A stretch of 64,000 bases of DNA, from contig JANMDQ010000021.1 of the NCBI GenBank assembly GCA_031376385.1, forward strand, positions 1 to 64,000, given 5' to 3'. The DNA comes from Aquisediminimonas sp031376385. GTDB lineage: Bacteria > Pseudomonadota > Alphaproteobacteria > Sphingomonadales > Sphingomonadaceae. Position 1 is the first letter of the stretch. Every line of letters starts with the position of its first letter. Positions 1 through 9,406 of this stretch are shown one piece after another. A model generated the notes under the pieces. The model was given only the letters and a program-made list of their open reading frames with translations, had not been told where the DNA came from and ran no database searches. The position numbers were made by a program, and so were the translations under genes.

Positions 1-37
1 TGGTCGATGTAAGACAAAAAGACGCGGGAATACTAAC

Positions 38-57
38 CATTCGACAGGCTCAGGGAA
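38..57. repeat. Fragment of a dispersed REP-like repeat
   Basis: The stretch TTCGACAGGCTCAGGG (about 40-55) resembles one arm of the palindromic repeat at 26663-26742 and 53123-53179, whose core is CTTCGACAAGCTCAGGG. It lies just downstream of the nagA stop codon, the usual intergenic position for such elements. Only one arm is visible because the window begins here. Confidence 0.5.
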
Positions 58-71
58 GAGACATCACAACT

Positions 72-1205
72 TCACTCCAACCCGCCAATCCAAATCCGCT
101 GCACCTCCTGACACTCATCCACCCACACTAAGTCAGCCCGCATCCCAGCCGCAATCTGACCAACAGAGTCCGCAATTCCGAGGAACCGGGCAGGCGTCTC
201 GCTGGCCATGACACTTGCCGCCGCCAAATCAACATGCATCATTGAAACGGTATTGCGCACTGCACTTGCCATATCTAAGTCTGACCCCGCAAGTGTTCCA
301 CCCTCTGACCGCAAAGCGCCATCCTTGGCCTTAATTGTTACACCGGAGAGGGTGAAACTACGATCGTCTGACCCCACTGTAGGCATTGCATCCGTCACGA
401 GCATCAGCCCGTCTGCCCCGCGTGCGCGGTAGGCTGCGCGCAGGCTGGCGGGGTGAACATGGTGGCCATCAACGATGATCCCAGAAGTAAAATCGCCTTC
501 AAGGCCAGCCCCGACCACGCCCGGCGCGCGGCCCTCCAATGGCGTCATAGCGTTGAATAAATGAGTGATACCGGTCAGGCCTTCCGCGCGTGCTGCCTGC
601 ATCTGTTCATAAGTGGCCAATGTATGCCCGGCAGCCACGACAACGCCGCGCGCAACAAAAGTGGATATCGCGCCGGACGGTGCCAACTCAGGCGCCAGCG
701 TGACAAGGGTTTTGCCGCCGCGCAGCGATGAGAGGAGAGTAATCGCTTCGTCGTCCAGCGTGCGAAATTTGCCCGCATCGTGAATGCCGTGTTTGCCGGG
801 ATTTAGGAACGGCCCTTCAATATGGATGCCGACTATGCCGGGAACGCCCTGTGCTATTGCAGTCTCGACTGCTGAAATGGCGGTGGCAATGACGGATAGA
901 TCGTCGCTGATGAGGGTTGGCAGCATCCCTGTCGTCCCAAATTTGCGGTGCGCGGCGGCAATGGCTTTGATGCCAGCGACATTGGGCTTGTCGTTGAAGA
1001 GGACGCCTCCGCCCCCGTTGACTTGCGTGTCAATGAAGCCGGGGAGAAGGGTGCCGCCGTTGAGTTGTTCAAGCTTTGCGCGCGCGGGCACATCAGCTTC
1101 ACTCTGAAGACCAACGATAAGGCCCTTTTCGATCAGCAGCGCATAACCCTCTAGCCAACCCTTGTCGCTCAAAATCCGGGCACCTGTGAGGGCAATGAGG
1201 CTCAT
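72..1205 (-). CDS. nagA: N-acetylglucosamine-6-phosphate deacetylase NagA
   Basis: This cytoplasmic amidohydrolase removes the acetyl group from GlcNAc-6-phosphate, giving GlcN-6-phosphate and acetate. The 377-residue product has the family's metal and substrate motifs in order: the N-terminal DTQVNGGGG strand, GIHIEGPFLN, AAGHTLATYEQ, THLFNAMTPL, DGHHVHP and LVTDAMPTVG. Length is normal for NagA. Its ATG overlaps the stop of the upstream SIS-domain gene as ATGA, so the two are translationally coupled. That partner supplies the next step, deamination to fructose-6-phosphate. With murQ and nagX nearby, the likely job is recycling of cell-wall or chitin-derived amino sugars. Confidence 0.93.
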   Translation of the reverse strand: MSLIALTGARILSDKGWLEGYALLIEKGLIVGLQSEADVPARAKLEQLNGGTLLPGFIDTQVNGGGGVLFNDKPNVAGIKAIAAAHRKFGTTGMLPTLISDDLSVIATAISAVETAIAQGVPGIVGIHIEGPFLNPGKHGIHDAGKFRTLDDEAITLLSSLRGGKTLVTLAPELAPSGAISTFVARGVVVAAGHTLATYEQMQAARAEGLTGITHLFNAMTPLEGRAPGVVGAGLEGDFTSGIIVDGHHVHPASLRAAYRARGADGLMLVTDAMPTVGSDDRSFTLSGVTIKAKDGALRSEGGTLAGSDLDMASAVRNTVSMMHVDLAAASVMASETPARFLGIADSVGQIAAGMRADLVWVDECQEVQRIWIGGLE

Positions 1206-2239
1206 CGTGTTTCCGTGACCTTGTTCAGCAGCGGTGGGTGGTCAGGATCATAACCGCGGAGCACTGAAAGCGCATTCACTAGAGCATAAAAACTCTGCAC
1301 CATTGCGATAGGGCCAATGACAGGGTGAAGGCCAGAGGCAAGCGGCAAGGCGAATGTGCCATCATAACCGCCGCCTGCAACAGCGATCTTCGCCCCGCGC
1401 GCCGCAAACAAGCTAAGCGTCTTGTCTAGCCCCACAACGGCCTTATCCAGCGGCGGGAAGACGAGAACGGGGAAACCTGCCTTTACCAGCGCCATCGGGC
1501 CGTGCGCCACTTCTGCAATGCTAAACGCCTCGCCGTGAATGCCGCTTGTCTCCTTGAGCTTGAGCGCAGCTTCTTGCGCGATCCCGAGCGTCAACCCGCG
1601 GCCAAGAACGAACAGGCTCTGCGCGTCTGCAAACAAGTCAACCCCCGGCGACCAATCCGCCACCCGAGCAGTGTGGAGCGCGTCGGGGAGTGCGGTAATG
1701 GACGCTTTCAGATCGTCATCCTCACCCCAAACCGACGCCAGATGCGCAAGCGCGGCCAACGTCGCGATATAGCTCTTGGTCGCAGCCACGCTGGTTTCCG
1801 GCCCTGCGCAAAGCGGCACAACTACCTCTGCCAGTGCTGCGAGCGGCGAGGCTTCGTCATTCACCAGCGCGATTACAAATGCCCCCGCTGCCTTCGCCGC
1901 CTCTGCCGAAGCAATTAAATCAGGGCTTTTCCCGGATTGGGAAATGAGGATGAACGGCTGATCCTTCATATGCAGCAACGGCTCGCCATAAATGGAGCTG
2001 ATCGACGGCGCTTGGGATAGCGTCGGCAGGCCAAGTCGCGTTTCGAACAGATATTTGGCAAAGGTTGCGGCGTGATCAGAACTGCCCCGCGCGCAGGTGA
2101 AAATCATTGATGGGTTGAGCGCGCGGAACCGGCTCGCAAGCTCAGTCATCAGCGGTGCATTACGTTGGGTCTGCCGCTCAACGGCACCCGCCGCTTGCCC
2201 GGCTTCGGCAAACATTTGGGTGCTTATGGGATCAATCAT
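1202..2239 (-). CDS. nagB-II: SIS-domain glucosamine-6-phosphate deaminase (NagB-II type)
   Basis: The 345-residue protein has two sugar-isomerase (SIS) domains resembling the isomerase half of GlmS but lacks the glutaminase domain. Visible motifs are CARGSSDHAA and SQSGKSPDL in the first SIS domain, and GRGLTLGIAQEAALKLKE followed by EVAHGPMAL in the second. Proteins of this build next to nagA act as NagB-II, converting GlcN-6-phosphate to fructose-6-phosphate plus ammonia; that specific activity is inferred from the ATGA overlap with nagA. A divergent flavoprotein gene begins about 55 bp upstream, so the intergenic gap may hold both promoters. AgaS-like ketose/aldose isomerisation is the main alternative. 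Confidence 0.82.
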   Translation of the reverse strand: MIDPISTQMFAEAGQAAGAVERQTQRNAPLMTELASRFRALNPSMIFTCARGSSDHAATFAKYLFETRLGLPTLSQAPSISSIYGEPLLHMKDQPFILISQSGKSPDLIASAEAAKAAGAFVIALVNDEASPLAALAEVVVPLCAGPETSVAATKSYIATLAALAHLASVWGEDDDLKASITALPDALHTARVADWSPGVDLFADAQSLFVLGRGLTLGIAQEAALKLKETSGIHGEAFSIAEVAHGPMALVKAGFPVLVFPPLDKAVVGLDKTLSLFAARGAKIAVAGGGYDGTFALPLASGLHPVIGPIAMVQSFYALVNALSVLRGYDPDHPPLLNKVTETR

Positions 2240-2293
2240 AGCGGTTGCATCACATCAATTCCCGAACAGGGTCGATCATGCTATGGGCGATTT

Positions 2294-3670
2294 ATGCAAT
2301 CTTCGGAAGTGCTCATTGCCAAACTCGCCGAGCCCTTTGGGGGTCGTTTGCTCACATCAGAGGCCGCGCGCGCCCATTATGCGCAAAGCGAAGGGCATCA
2401 CCATTACAGTGCACCGACGCTGGTCGTTCAGCCCCTTACGATTCCGGAAGTGCAGCTCGCGGTTCGCGCGGCTGCAGCCTGCCGTGTTCCAGTCATCCCT
2501 TATGGGGCAGGTACTTCGCTAGAGGGCAATGCAGCTGCTGTAACTGGCGGCCTGTGCATTGACCTTTCAAAGATGGATCAGGTGCTGGAGGTTGCCAGTG
2601 ATGATTTGCTTTGCGTCATCCAGCCCGGCGTAACGCGTGAACAGCTGAATGCTGAACTTCGCACCACGGGGCTTTTCTTCCCCGTCGATCCGGGAGCCAA
2701 TGCAACGCTGTGTGGGATGATTTCGACCCGCGCGTCTGGCACCACGACCGTGCGGTACGGATCAATGCGGGACAATGTACTGGCGCTTAAAGTCGTGACG
2801 GCTGACGGCTCGCTGATCACCACAGGCACGCGCGCTCGCAAATCGGCGGCAGGCTATGATCTCACCCATTTGTTCATGGGTGCCGAAGGGACGCTGGGGA
2901 TCATTGTAGAAGCGACAGTTCGCCTGCACGGCCAACCGGAAACGACACTGGCCGCGACATGGGACTTCGAGACTCTAGAAGGGGCTGTTCAGACGGTCAT
3001 TGCGACAATTCAGTGCGGTATTCCGATCGCGCGGATGGAAATCCTTGATCCCACCGCAATTCGCGCCTGCAATGCGTTCAGCCAGTTAGGCTTGGCCGAA
3101 CGTCCGACCTTATTTCTGGAATTTCACGGATCAGCGGCAGGTACAGCGGAGCAATTGCAGCTGGTGCGTGAGATTGGCGAAGGCTTCGGCGGCGGTGCTC
3201 TGGCTTTTGCGCAGGAGGCTGAGGATCGCAACAAGCTGTGGAAAGCGCGGCATCAGGCGTTGCCATCGGCCCGCGCGCTCGTCCCCGGGTCTACGGTTTG
3301 GACGACTGACATTTGTGTGCCGATCTCGTCGCTGTGTGCCGCAATCACGTTGGTGCAGGACGCGGTGGCAGAGGCTGGGCTGATCGCACCGATCCTTGGC
3401 CATGTTGGCGATGGGAATTTCCACACGCTCTTTGTCTTGCCGCCTGAGGACGGCGACGCTTGGGCAAAGGCCAAGGAGATCAATGAAGCGATGATCGCCT
3501 TCGCCTTGTCGGTTGGCGGAACCTGCACTGGCGAACATGGCATTGGTATCGGCAAGCGGGCGGCCTTGGTGCGCGAACACGGGGCCGACAGTGTTGCCGT
3601 GATGCGCCGGATCAAAGATGCGCTTGACGCGGATGGGCTGTTCAATCCGGGTAAGATATTTCTGGATTAG
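2294..3670 (+). CDS. FAD-linked oxidase, D-lactate dehydrogenase/GlcD family
   Basis: A 458-residue flavoprotein with an N-terminal PCMH-type FAD domain (VIPYGAGTSLEGN, DPGANATLCGMISTRASGTT, YDLTHLFMGAEGTLGII) and a C-terminal FAD-oxidase domain (ILGHVGDGNFH, GTCTGEHGIGIGKR, LFNPGKIF). This matches cytochrome-linked D-lactate dehydrogenase or glycolate oxidase GlcD. I chose the ATG at 2294 because in-frame upstream starts would run into the divergent SIS gene. It sits between nagB-II/nagA and nagX/murQ, and MurQ releases D-lactate, so D-lactate oxidation to pyruvate is the most economical role, by inference. Its stop overlaps that of nagX convergently by 4 bp. Other D-2-hydroxyacids remain possible substrates. 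Confidence 0.83.
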   Translation: MQSSEVLIAKLAEPFGGRLLTSEAARAHYAQSEGHHHYSAPTLVVQPLTIPEVQLAVRAAAACRVPVIPYGAGTSLEGNAAAVTGGLCIDLSKMDQVLEVASDDLLCVIQPGVTREQLNAELRTTGLFFPVDPGANATLCGMISTRASGTTTVRYGSMRDNVLALKVVTADGSLITTGTRARKSAAGYDLTHLFMGAEGTLGIIVEATVRLHGQPETTLAATWDFETLEGAVQTVIATIQCGIPIARMEILDPTAIRACNAFSQLGLAERPTLFLEFHGSAAGTAEQLQLVREIGEGFGGGALAFAQEAEDRNKLWKARHQALPSARALVPGSTVWTTDICVPISSLCAAITLVQDAVAEAGLIAPILGHVGDGNFHTLFVLPPEDGDAWAKAKEINEAMIAFALSVGGTCTGEHGIGIGKRAALVREHGADSVAVMRRIKDALDADGLFNPGKIFLD

Positions 3671-4752
3671 ACTTTTACCAACCATCCTCGTCGTTTGAGC
3701 GCAGCCAGTGGGGCCGTGGATATTGCTGCTGCGGTCAGGGCGTAAACCAGTGCTGCGACTGGCAGCGGTAGGCCTGTGCTGGTCAGCAGGGCATAGGTGA
3801 CTTCCCAAATTCGGTCCCCACTCGGCAGCTTGCGCACGATGACTGCGATGAGCAGCATGTGGATGATGTAGAGCGTCAGCGCCGTTTGGCCGAGGAGGAT
3901 GAGCCACTTGCCAATGCGGCTCTCCCCCATGCGCGCCCAGATCAATCGCAGCCCCATCCAAAAGCCAAGGCCCAACCCAGCAGTCGCCAGAACGAAGCTT
4001 GCCGTCCAAAGAGCTTTGTTGATGGGGATGAGAAGTGACAGGGCAATGCCGCCCAGTGCCATCGTCAGCGCTAATCCCCCAAGTGTTACTTCAACGGGAA
4101 CCGCGCCACGTGCCCTGATCCAGCGCATGACGCTGACCCCAATCAAGCCAGATGCGATGGCGGGCAATGTGGAGAGAATGCCCTCCGGATCCCAAGTTTT
4201 GCGGTAGACGCGACCGGGTAAGAAATGTTCATCCAGCCACCCACTAATCCCTTCCCCTGCTGCAAGGCTGGGCAGAGCCGCACCGGGGGCGGGGACAAGG
4301 AGAATAACGGCAGTGTGAATGATGAGCGCCGCGAGCGCCAGTGTGGCGGCTGTCCGCCAACCCGGACGCCAAAGGATTACAGCGGCGCAGGTGACATAGA
4401 CAATCGCGATCCTTTGCAGCACGCCAGCAATGCGGATATCGTGAAATTCAAACCGGGGCCGTATCAGCCAAGCGAGCAGCACACCGATCAGAAACAGCAG
4501 CGCCGCACGCCGCAAAATCGTGCCCCACTGCGGCGTAAAGCCGGGCCGTTCGAGCGCCAGCGGAGCGGATAATCCGACAATGAACAGGAACCACGGGAAC
4601 ACCAGATCGGCAAAGGTCAGCCCGTTCCATTCGGCATGATTAAGTAGCGCAAAAGCATCGTCGCCAGACCCCTGCACATTCACAATTACCATCAGAACGA
4701 CTGTCAGCCCGCGAAAGGCGTCAAGCGAAAGATCACGCGCGGGGGGTGTCAT
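3667..4752 (-). CDS. nagX: NagX-like membrane acetyltransferase homologue (HGSNAT/DUF5009 family)
   Basis: A 361-residue integral membrane protein with about ten hydrophobic segments. Near its N-terminus are RDLSLDAFRGLTVVLMV and FADLVFPWFLFIVGLS, the hallmark of bacterial relatives of heparan-alpha-glucosaminide N-acetyltransferase, called NagX in amino-sugar clusters. An arginine cluster and LTLYIIHMLL lie near the end. The ATG at 4752 is preferred: it overlaps the 3' end of murQ by 20 bp, whereas the longer frame only translates murQ out of frame. Its position after murQ suggests handling of GlcNAc or muropeptide sugars at the inner membrane. The biochemical reaction in bacteria is not well established. 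Confidence 0.85.
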   Translation of the reverse strand: MTPPARDLSLDAFRGLTVVLMVIVNVQGSGDDAFALLNHAEWNGLTFADLVFPWFLFIVGLSAPLALERPGFTPQWGTILRRAALLFLIGVLLAWLIRPRFEFHDIRIAGVLQRIAIVYVTCAAVILWRPGWRTAATLALAALIIHTAVILLVPAPGAALPSLAAGEGISGWLDEHFLPGRVYRKTWDPEGILSTLPAIASGLIGVSVMRWIRARGAVPVEVTLGGLALTMALGGIALSLLIPINKALWTASFVLATAGLGLGFWMGLRLIWARMGESRIGKWLILLGQTALTLYIIHMLLIAVIVRKLPSGDRIWEVTYALLTSTGLPLPVAALVYALTAAAISTAPLAALKRRGWLVKV

Positions 4753-5659
4753 CGAAGCTGAGACCTCCCGGTTCGTTTTGCAATTTAACAATTGCCGCGC
4801 GCAGTATCTGACCTGTATCTGCAAGGGCTTGCGATGCGGTGGCCGGGGCATGGCCCATTGCGATGAGAACAGCGAGTTTGATATCATTGTCCGCTGTGTG
4901 CAGTGCATTCGCTGCTGTTTCCATATCGCACTCGCTTAAGTTGGCTACCATGCGCTGGCCGCGTAAAAGCAGCTTGTCATTGGAAATGACCATATCCACC
5001 ATTTGCCCGTGGTAGATGCGGCCAAGCCGCAGCATGATGCCGGTGGACAGGAGATTGAGTGCAGCCTTTTGGGCCGTGCCTGCCTTCATCCGAGTTGAAC
5101 CAGCGATCATCTCACTGCCGGTGGCCGCAATAACGCTGTGATCAGCGGCACAGGGCAAGGGAGTGCCGGCGTTGTTGGCAATGCCTATCGTCAGCGCGCC
5201 TGCGACGCGGGCTGCTTCAACTGCTGCGACAGTGAAGGGCGTTCTTCCGCTGGCCGCAACGCCAATCAAAATATCAGTCGCACTCACATTCAGCGCTGCA
5301 ACCTGAACGCGGGCGTCGGCACCATTATCCTCGGCACCTTCAGCACTTGCCATCAGCGCCTTGGGGCCGCCTGCAATCACATAGGCCAGCCGGTCAGCAG
5401 GCCAGCCAAATGTTGGCCCCAGTTCCACCCCGTCTTGCACAGCAATCCTGATCGAGGTTCCAGCACCTGCATAAATAATGCGGCCGCTGTTTAGGAGCCG
5501 CGATGCCGCTGCGTCACACGCTGCGGCCAGTGCCGGTTCTTGGCCCCGAAGTGATGCAATCGCATCCTGCTGACCGTCCAGCATCGCTTCGATCGCGGCC
5601 ACAGTTGGCCAAGTGTCGATGTCAGCGAAGTCAGGATTTACAGTTTCAGTGCTGTCCAC
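4733..5659 (-). CDS. murQ: N-acetylmuramic acid 6-phosphate etherase MurQ
   Basis: MurQ cleaves the lactyl ether of MurNAc-6-phosphate, giving GlcNAc-6-phosphate and D-lactate, a key cytoplasmic step of peptidoglycan recycling. The 308-residue product carries the SIS fold with AGAGTSIRIAVQDGVEL, the GVAASGRTPF phosphate loop, ATGSEMIAGSTRMKAGTAQK and the C-terminal LRGQRMVANLSECD, all typical of the family. Translation probably starts at the GTG at 5659, preceded by an AGAGG ribosome site. topA ends 26 bp upstream on the same strand and nagX overlaps downstream. The products feed nagA/nagB-II and probably the neighbouring D-lactate dehydrogenase-like gene. Confidence 0.93.
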   Translation of the reverse strand: MDSTETVNPDFADIDTWPTVAAIEAMLDGQQDAIASLRGQEPALAAACDAAASRLLNSGRIIYAGAGTSIRIAVQDGVELGPTFGWPADRLAYVIAGGPKALMASAEGAEDNGADARVQVAALNVSATDILIGVAASGRTPFTVAAVEAARVAGALTIGIANNAGTPLPCAADHSVIAATGSEMIAGSTRMKAGTAQKAALNLLSTGIMLRLGRIYHGQMVDMVISNDKLLLRGQRMVANLSECDMETAANALHTADNDIKLAVLIAMGHAPATASQALADTGQILRAAIVKLQNEPGGLSFDDTPRA

Positions 5660-5684
5660 GGATGCCTCTTGCGATGCGTGTGTC

Positions 5685-8237
5685 TTACTTCGCTTTTGCC
5701 TTGGCCGGAGCCTTCTTCGCAGCAGCTTTTTTGGGCGCCGCCTTTTTCTTTGCAGGCGCTTTCTTCTTTCCCTTAGCCGGTCCCTTTGCCGCTCGTTCGT
5801 CGATCAATTGGGCGGCTTCTTCTAAGGTAAGCGCCTCAAGCGTTACTGTCTTGGGGAGCGTCGCATTGGTCGTTCCGTCAGTGACGTAAGAACCAAAGCG
5901 ACCCTCCATAACCTTGAGCTCAAGCTCTGTTCGCGGATGCAGGCCAAGAACTTTCAAAGGCTCCCGCGCCGCACCGCGCCCTCGGTTCCCGCCTGCTGCT
6001 GCTTCGGCGAGCTTAACGACAGCGGCGTTCATTCCTGTCTCGAACACATCGAGGGTCGATTGAAGCCGCGCATATTTGCCGCTGTGGGCGAGGTAAGGGC
6101 CATATCGGCCAATGCTCGCTGTGATCGGTGCACCTGTTTCAGGATGGTCGCCAATCGTGCGCGGCAAATCAATCAGTTTCACAGCCCAATCAAGGCCAAA
6201 ATCCTCAGCAGGAACATCCTTCGGGATCGACGCCATTTTGCGGCCTTCGCCTTCACCCATTTGCACATAGGGGCCAAATCGACCTGATTTGCGCGTGATG
6301 TCCAAGCCTGTAACAGGATGCTGACCCATGATTTCCGGGCCAGTATCGCCTGCATCTGCGCCGTCACCACCTTGACCGAATTTGCGCGTGAATTTGCATT
6401 CTGGGTAGTTGGAGCAGGCCACGAACGCACCGAACCGTCCTCCGCGAAGGGCAAGGCTACCCGCTTTGCAGGCAGGGCACAGCCGTGGATCGTTGCCATC
6501 TTCTTTGTCGGGGAACAGGTAAGGCGCTAAGAACAGGTCAAGTTCTGCCGTCACTTCGGATGGTTTTTGCTCCATCACTTCAACGGTTTTGGGTTTGAAA
6601 TCCTTCCAGAATGCCTCCAGCACAGATTGCCATTGCGCTCGGCCACCTGAAACATCGTCCAGTTCCTCTTCAAGTCCCGCTGTAAAGTCAAAGCTGACAT
6701 AGCGGTTGAAAAAGCGTTCGAGGAATGCAGTGAGCAACCGCCCGCTTTCGCTCGGGATGAAGCGGTTTTTATCGACGCTCACATAGTCCCGGTCCTTGAG
6801 AACTTGCAGGATCGAAGCATAGGTTGACGGGCGGCCAATGCCCAATTCTTCCATCTTTTTTACCAGTGACGCTTCGGAATAGCGCGGCGGCGGCTGAGTG
6901 AAATGCTGTTCGCTTTCAACCGATTTTTTGGCAGGCGCATCGCCTTCGCGGATCATCGGCAGGCGCTTGGCGTCCTCGTCGCCCGCATCGTCTAGCCCTT
7001 CTTCATAAAGCGCAAGGTATCCGGGGAAGAGGACGACTTGGCCCGTCGCACGCAGGCCGGTTTGCCCAGTCCCGTCAGACATTTCGATGGTGGTGCGTTC
7101 CAAACGTGCCGATGCCATTTGGCTGGCCATCGCGCGTTTCCAGATAAGGTCATAAAGTTTGGCATGATCGCCACCGCCAACTTTATCTTTGCTGAAATCG
7201 GTGGGGCGAATCGCTTCATGTGCCTCTTGAGCGTTTTTGGCTTTGGCCTGATAAACGCGTGGCTTATCAGGCACATAAGATGCGTCATAGCGTTTCGCGA
7301 TGGCCCCGCGCGCTTCGGAAATCGCACTGCCATCCATCTGCACACCGTCAGTGCGCATATAAGTGATCGTGCCGTCTTCGTAGAGATTTTGCGCAACTCG
7401 CATGGTGTGAGACGCAGCAAAGCCCAGCTTGCGCGCGGCCTCCTGCTGCAAGGTTGATGTTGTAAACGGCGGCGGCGGATTGCGCGACATCGGCTTAGTT
7501 TCAACCGAAGCGACGGAGAAACGACCGGCCTCAACGGCCGACTTCGCTGACGCGGCATCGCCCGCATTGCCGATCGTCAGTCGGTCAATTTTCTCACCCT
7601 TGTGACGTACCAGTCTCGCGATGAAGCCAATGCCGTCATGTTCCATGTTGGCGATGACTGACCAATATTCTTGCGGGCGGAACAGCTCAATCTCGCGTTC
7701 CCGGTCCACCACAAGACGCAGGGTAACGGACTGCACCCGGCCTGCGGATTTAGCACCGGGCAGTTTGCGCCACAGCACCGGGGAAAGCGTGAAGCCGACC
7801 AGATAATCCAGCGCGCGGCGGGCGCGGTACGCGTCGATCAGATCATGGTCCAGCTCGCGCGGATTGGCCATGGCCTCCAGCACAGCAGGCTTGGTGATAG
7901 CATTGAACGTGACACGCTTGACGTCTTTGGGAAGCGCCTTCTTCTTCGCCAGAACCTCTTGCACATGCCAACTGATCGCTTCGCCTTCGCGGTCAGGGTC
8001 AGTGGCGAGGATTAGTGTGTCTGCGTTTTTACAAGCATCAGTGATGGCCTTCAGCTGTTTCGCCTTATCCGCATATGTATCCCACAGCATCGCAAAGCCG
8101 TCATCGGGGTTTACCGACCCGTCCTTGGGCGGCAAATCGCGGACGTGACCGAAACTGGCCAGCACAGTGTGGCCCGGCCCCAGATATTTCTCAATGGTTT
8201 TGGCCTTGGCCGGGGATTCAACTACAACAAGTTTCAT
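5685..8237 (-). CDS. topA: DNA topoisomerase I
   Basis: Type IA topoisomerase that relaxes negative supercoils by a transient 5'-phosphotyrosine link. The Toprim domain is at the N-terminus (KLVVVESPAKAKTIEKYLG, LATDPDREGEAISWH), the catalytic tyrosine lies in ITYMRTDG, and a C-terminal zinc-finger region contains CPACKAGSL and ACSNYPEC followed by further topoisomerase C-terminal repeats. The last 35 or so residues are a Lys/Ala-rich tail typical of alphaproteobacterial TopA. I use the ATG at 8237 (850 residues). An in-frame TTG at 8243 has a better spaced GAGG ribosome site, so two more residues are possible. dprA and plsY lie upstream. Confidence 0.96.
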   Translation of the reverse strand: MKLVVVESPAKAKTIEKYLGPGHTVLASFGHVRDLPPKDGSVNPDDGFAMLWDTYADKAKQLKAITDACKNADTLILATDPDREGEAISWHVQEVLAKKKALPKDVKRVTFNAITKPAVLEAMANPRELDHDLIDAYRARRALDYLVGFTLSPVLWRKLPGAKSAGRVQSVTLRLVVDREREIELFRPQEYWSVIANMEHDGIGFIARLVRHKGEKIDRLTIGNAGDAASAKSAVEAGRFSVASVETKPMSRNPPPPFTTSTLQQEAARKLGFAASHTMRVAQNLYEDGTITYMRTDGVQMDGSAISEARGAIAKRYDASYVPDKPRVYQAKAKNAQEAHEAIRPTDFSKDKVGGGDHAKLYDLIWKRAMASQMASARLERTTIEMSDGTGQTGLRATGQVVLFPGYLALYEEGLDDAGDEDAKRLPMIREGDAPAKKSVESEQHFTQPPPRYSEASLVKKMEELGIGRPSTYASILQVLKDRDYVSVDKNRFIPSESGRLLTAFLERFFNRYVSFDFTAGLEEELDDVSGGRAQWQSVLEAFWKDFKPKTVEVMEQKPSEVTAELDLFLAPYLFPDKEDGNDPRLCPACKAGSLALRGGRFGAFVACSNYPECKFTRKFGQGGDGADAGDTGPEIMGQHPVTGLDITRKSGRFGPYVQMGEGEGRKMASIPKDVPAEDFGLDWAVKLIDLPRTIGDHPETGAPITASIGRYGPYLAHSGKYARLQSTLDVFETGMNAAVVKLAEAAAGGNRGRGAAREPLKVLGLHPRTELELKVMEGRFGSYVTDGTTNATLPKTVTLEALTLEEAAQLIDERAAKGPAKGKKKAPAKKKAAPKKAAAKKAPAKAKAK

Positions 8238-8314
8238 GGACAAATTCAGCCTCTCACGTGTGTACGCGAGGGTGGAGGGGAAATAGAGTGTTCGTCAAGC
8301 CCTGTCCTTTAGGG

Positions 8315-9406
8315 TTATGCAAGGCTGACACGTCCGCCTGCATGGCGTTCGATCCGGCTCCCAAGCTCTAACTCAAGCAGCACCATTTGAACCATCGCAG
8401 GCATGATGCCGGATTGGCGAATGAGTTCATCCACCGCGACGGGTGTGTGGCTCAGCAGATCGAGCACTGCGCGGCGTTCGCTATCACCGGGGTCACCTTC
8501 TGGTGGACTGTCCCGAAATCTTGTGGCTGGGCTGGCCAAACGAGAGCCGAAGATCGGCCTGATCGTCTCCAGCACATCAGCAGCGGATTGAACAAGCGTC
8601 GCCCCATCGCGAATTAAAGCGTTGCAGCCCTGCGCGCGGGGATCGAGCGGAGAGCCGGGAACGGCCATCACTTCGCGCCCAGCCTCAGTCGCGAGGCGCG
8701 CAGTGATGAGCGAGCCTGACTTTGGCGCCGCTTCCACGACGACCGTACCAAGGCTCATTCCTGCGATAATGCGGTTGCGATAGGGGAAGTGACGGGCCAG
8801 TGGTTCGCGGCCCGGCGGCTGTTCCGCGATCAGCACGCCCCGCCGCGCAATCTCTTCCTGCAAATCCTTATTCTCGGGCGGATAGGATATGTCGATGCCG
8901 CTGGCGATGACGCCCACTGTGCCACCGCTGATTGAGCCTTGGTGCGCCGCTGTATCAATGCCCCGCGCCAAACCGGATACGACCAGTGCGCCTTCGTCAG
9001 CCAAGCCCTGTGCAAGAATCCGGGCGAAGCGGCACGCCGCAGCCGAAGCATTGCGCGCGCCTACGATGGCAACGGTCGGCCGATCAAGCAGCCGCAAGTC
9101 GCCGCGAACAACGAGCGCAGGGGGCGCACTATCGAGTTCAGCAAGGAGGGGCGGGTAAAGGCCTTGGCCTAGGAATAAGTAGCGCGCACCGATGCGATCC
9201 ACAGCATCAACTTCGCGGGCGATGTCATCAATCTTGGCCAGCACTGGCGCTTTGCCTCCGCCGCGAGCAGCCAGTTGGGGGATTGCCTCAAGCGCAGCAC
9301 GCGCCGAGCCAAAACGTTGAATTAATTGAAAATAAGTGACTGGTCCAATGTTGGAGGAGCGGATCAGCCGCAGCCGGTCCAACCTGTCTTGATCGGCGGG
9401 TGTCAT
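8315..9406 (-). CDS. dprA: DNA-processing protein DprA
   Basis: DprA binds incoming single-stranded DNA during natural transformation and loads RecA. The 363-residue product has an N-terminal helix-hairpin-like region, the Rossmann core with AIVGARNAS, LVVSGLARGIDTAAH, GVIASGIDISYP and VVVEAAPKSGSLITA, and a C-terminal winged-helix (DML1-like) domain from about residue 295. Its ATG overlaps the plsY stop as ATGA, a pairing common in Alphaproteobacteria. With comM (29700-31208) also present, the window holds two genes used in DNA uptake, though neither alone shows that the organism is competent. Confidence 0.94.
   Translation of the reverse strand: MTPADQDRLDRLRLIRSSNIGPVTYFQLIQRFGSARAALEAIPQLAARGGGKAPVLAKIDDIAREVDAVDRIGARYLFLGQGLYPPLLAELDSAPPALVVRGDLRLLDRPTVAIVGARNASAAACRFARILAQGLADEGALVVSGLARGIDTAAHQGSISGGTVGVIASGIDISYPPENKDLQEEIARRGVLIAEQPPGREPLARHFPYRNRIIAGMSLGTVVVEAAPKSGSLITARLATEAGREVMAVPGSPLDPRAQGCNALIRDGATLVQSAADVLETIRPIFGSRLASPATRFRDSPPEGDPGDSERRAVLDLLSHTPVAVDELIRQSGIMPAMVQMVLLELELGSRIERHAGGRVSLA

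Noticed and set aside
3131..4009. A 292-codon minus-strand frame crossing the ends of the D-lactate dehydrogenase-like and nagX genes
   Set aside because: It is antisense to one real gene and out of frame with another, with no family motif.
4752..4908. An N-terminal extension of nagX of 52 codons
   Set aside because: It lies within murQ and reads that gene out of frame; the family sequence begins at RDLSLDAFRG.
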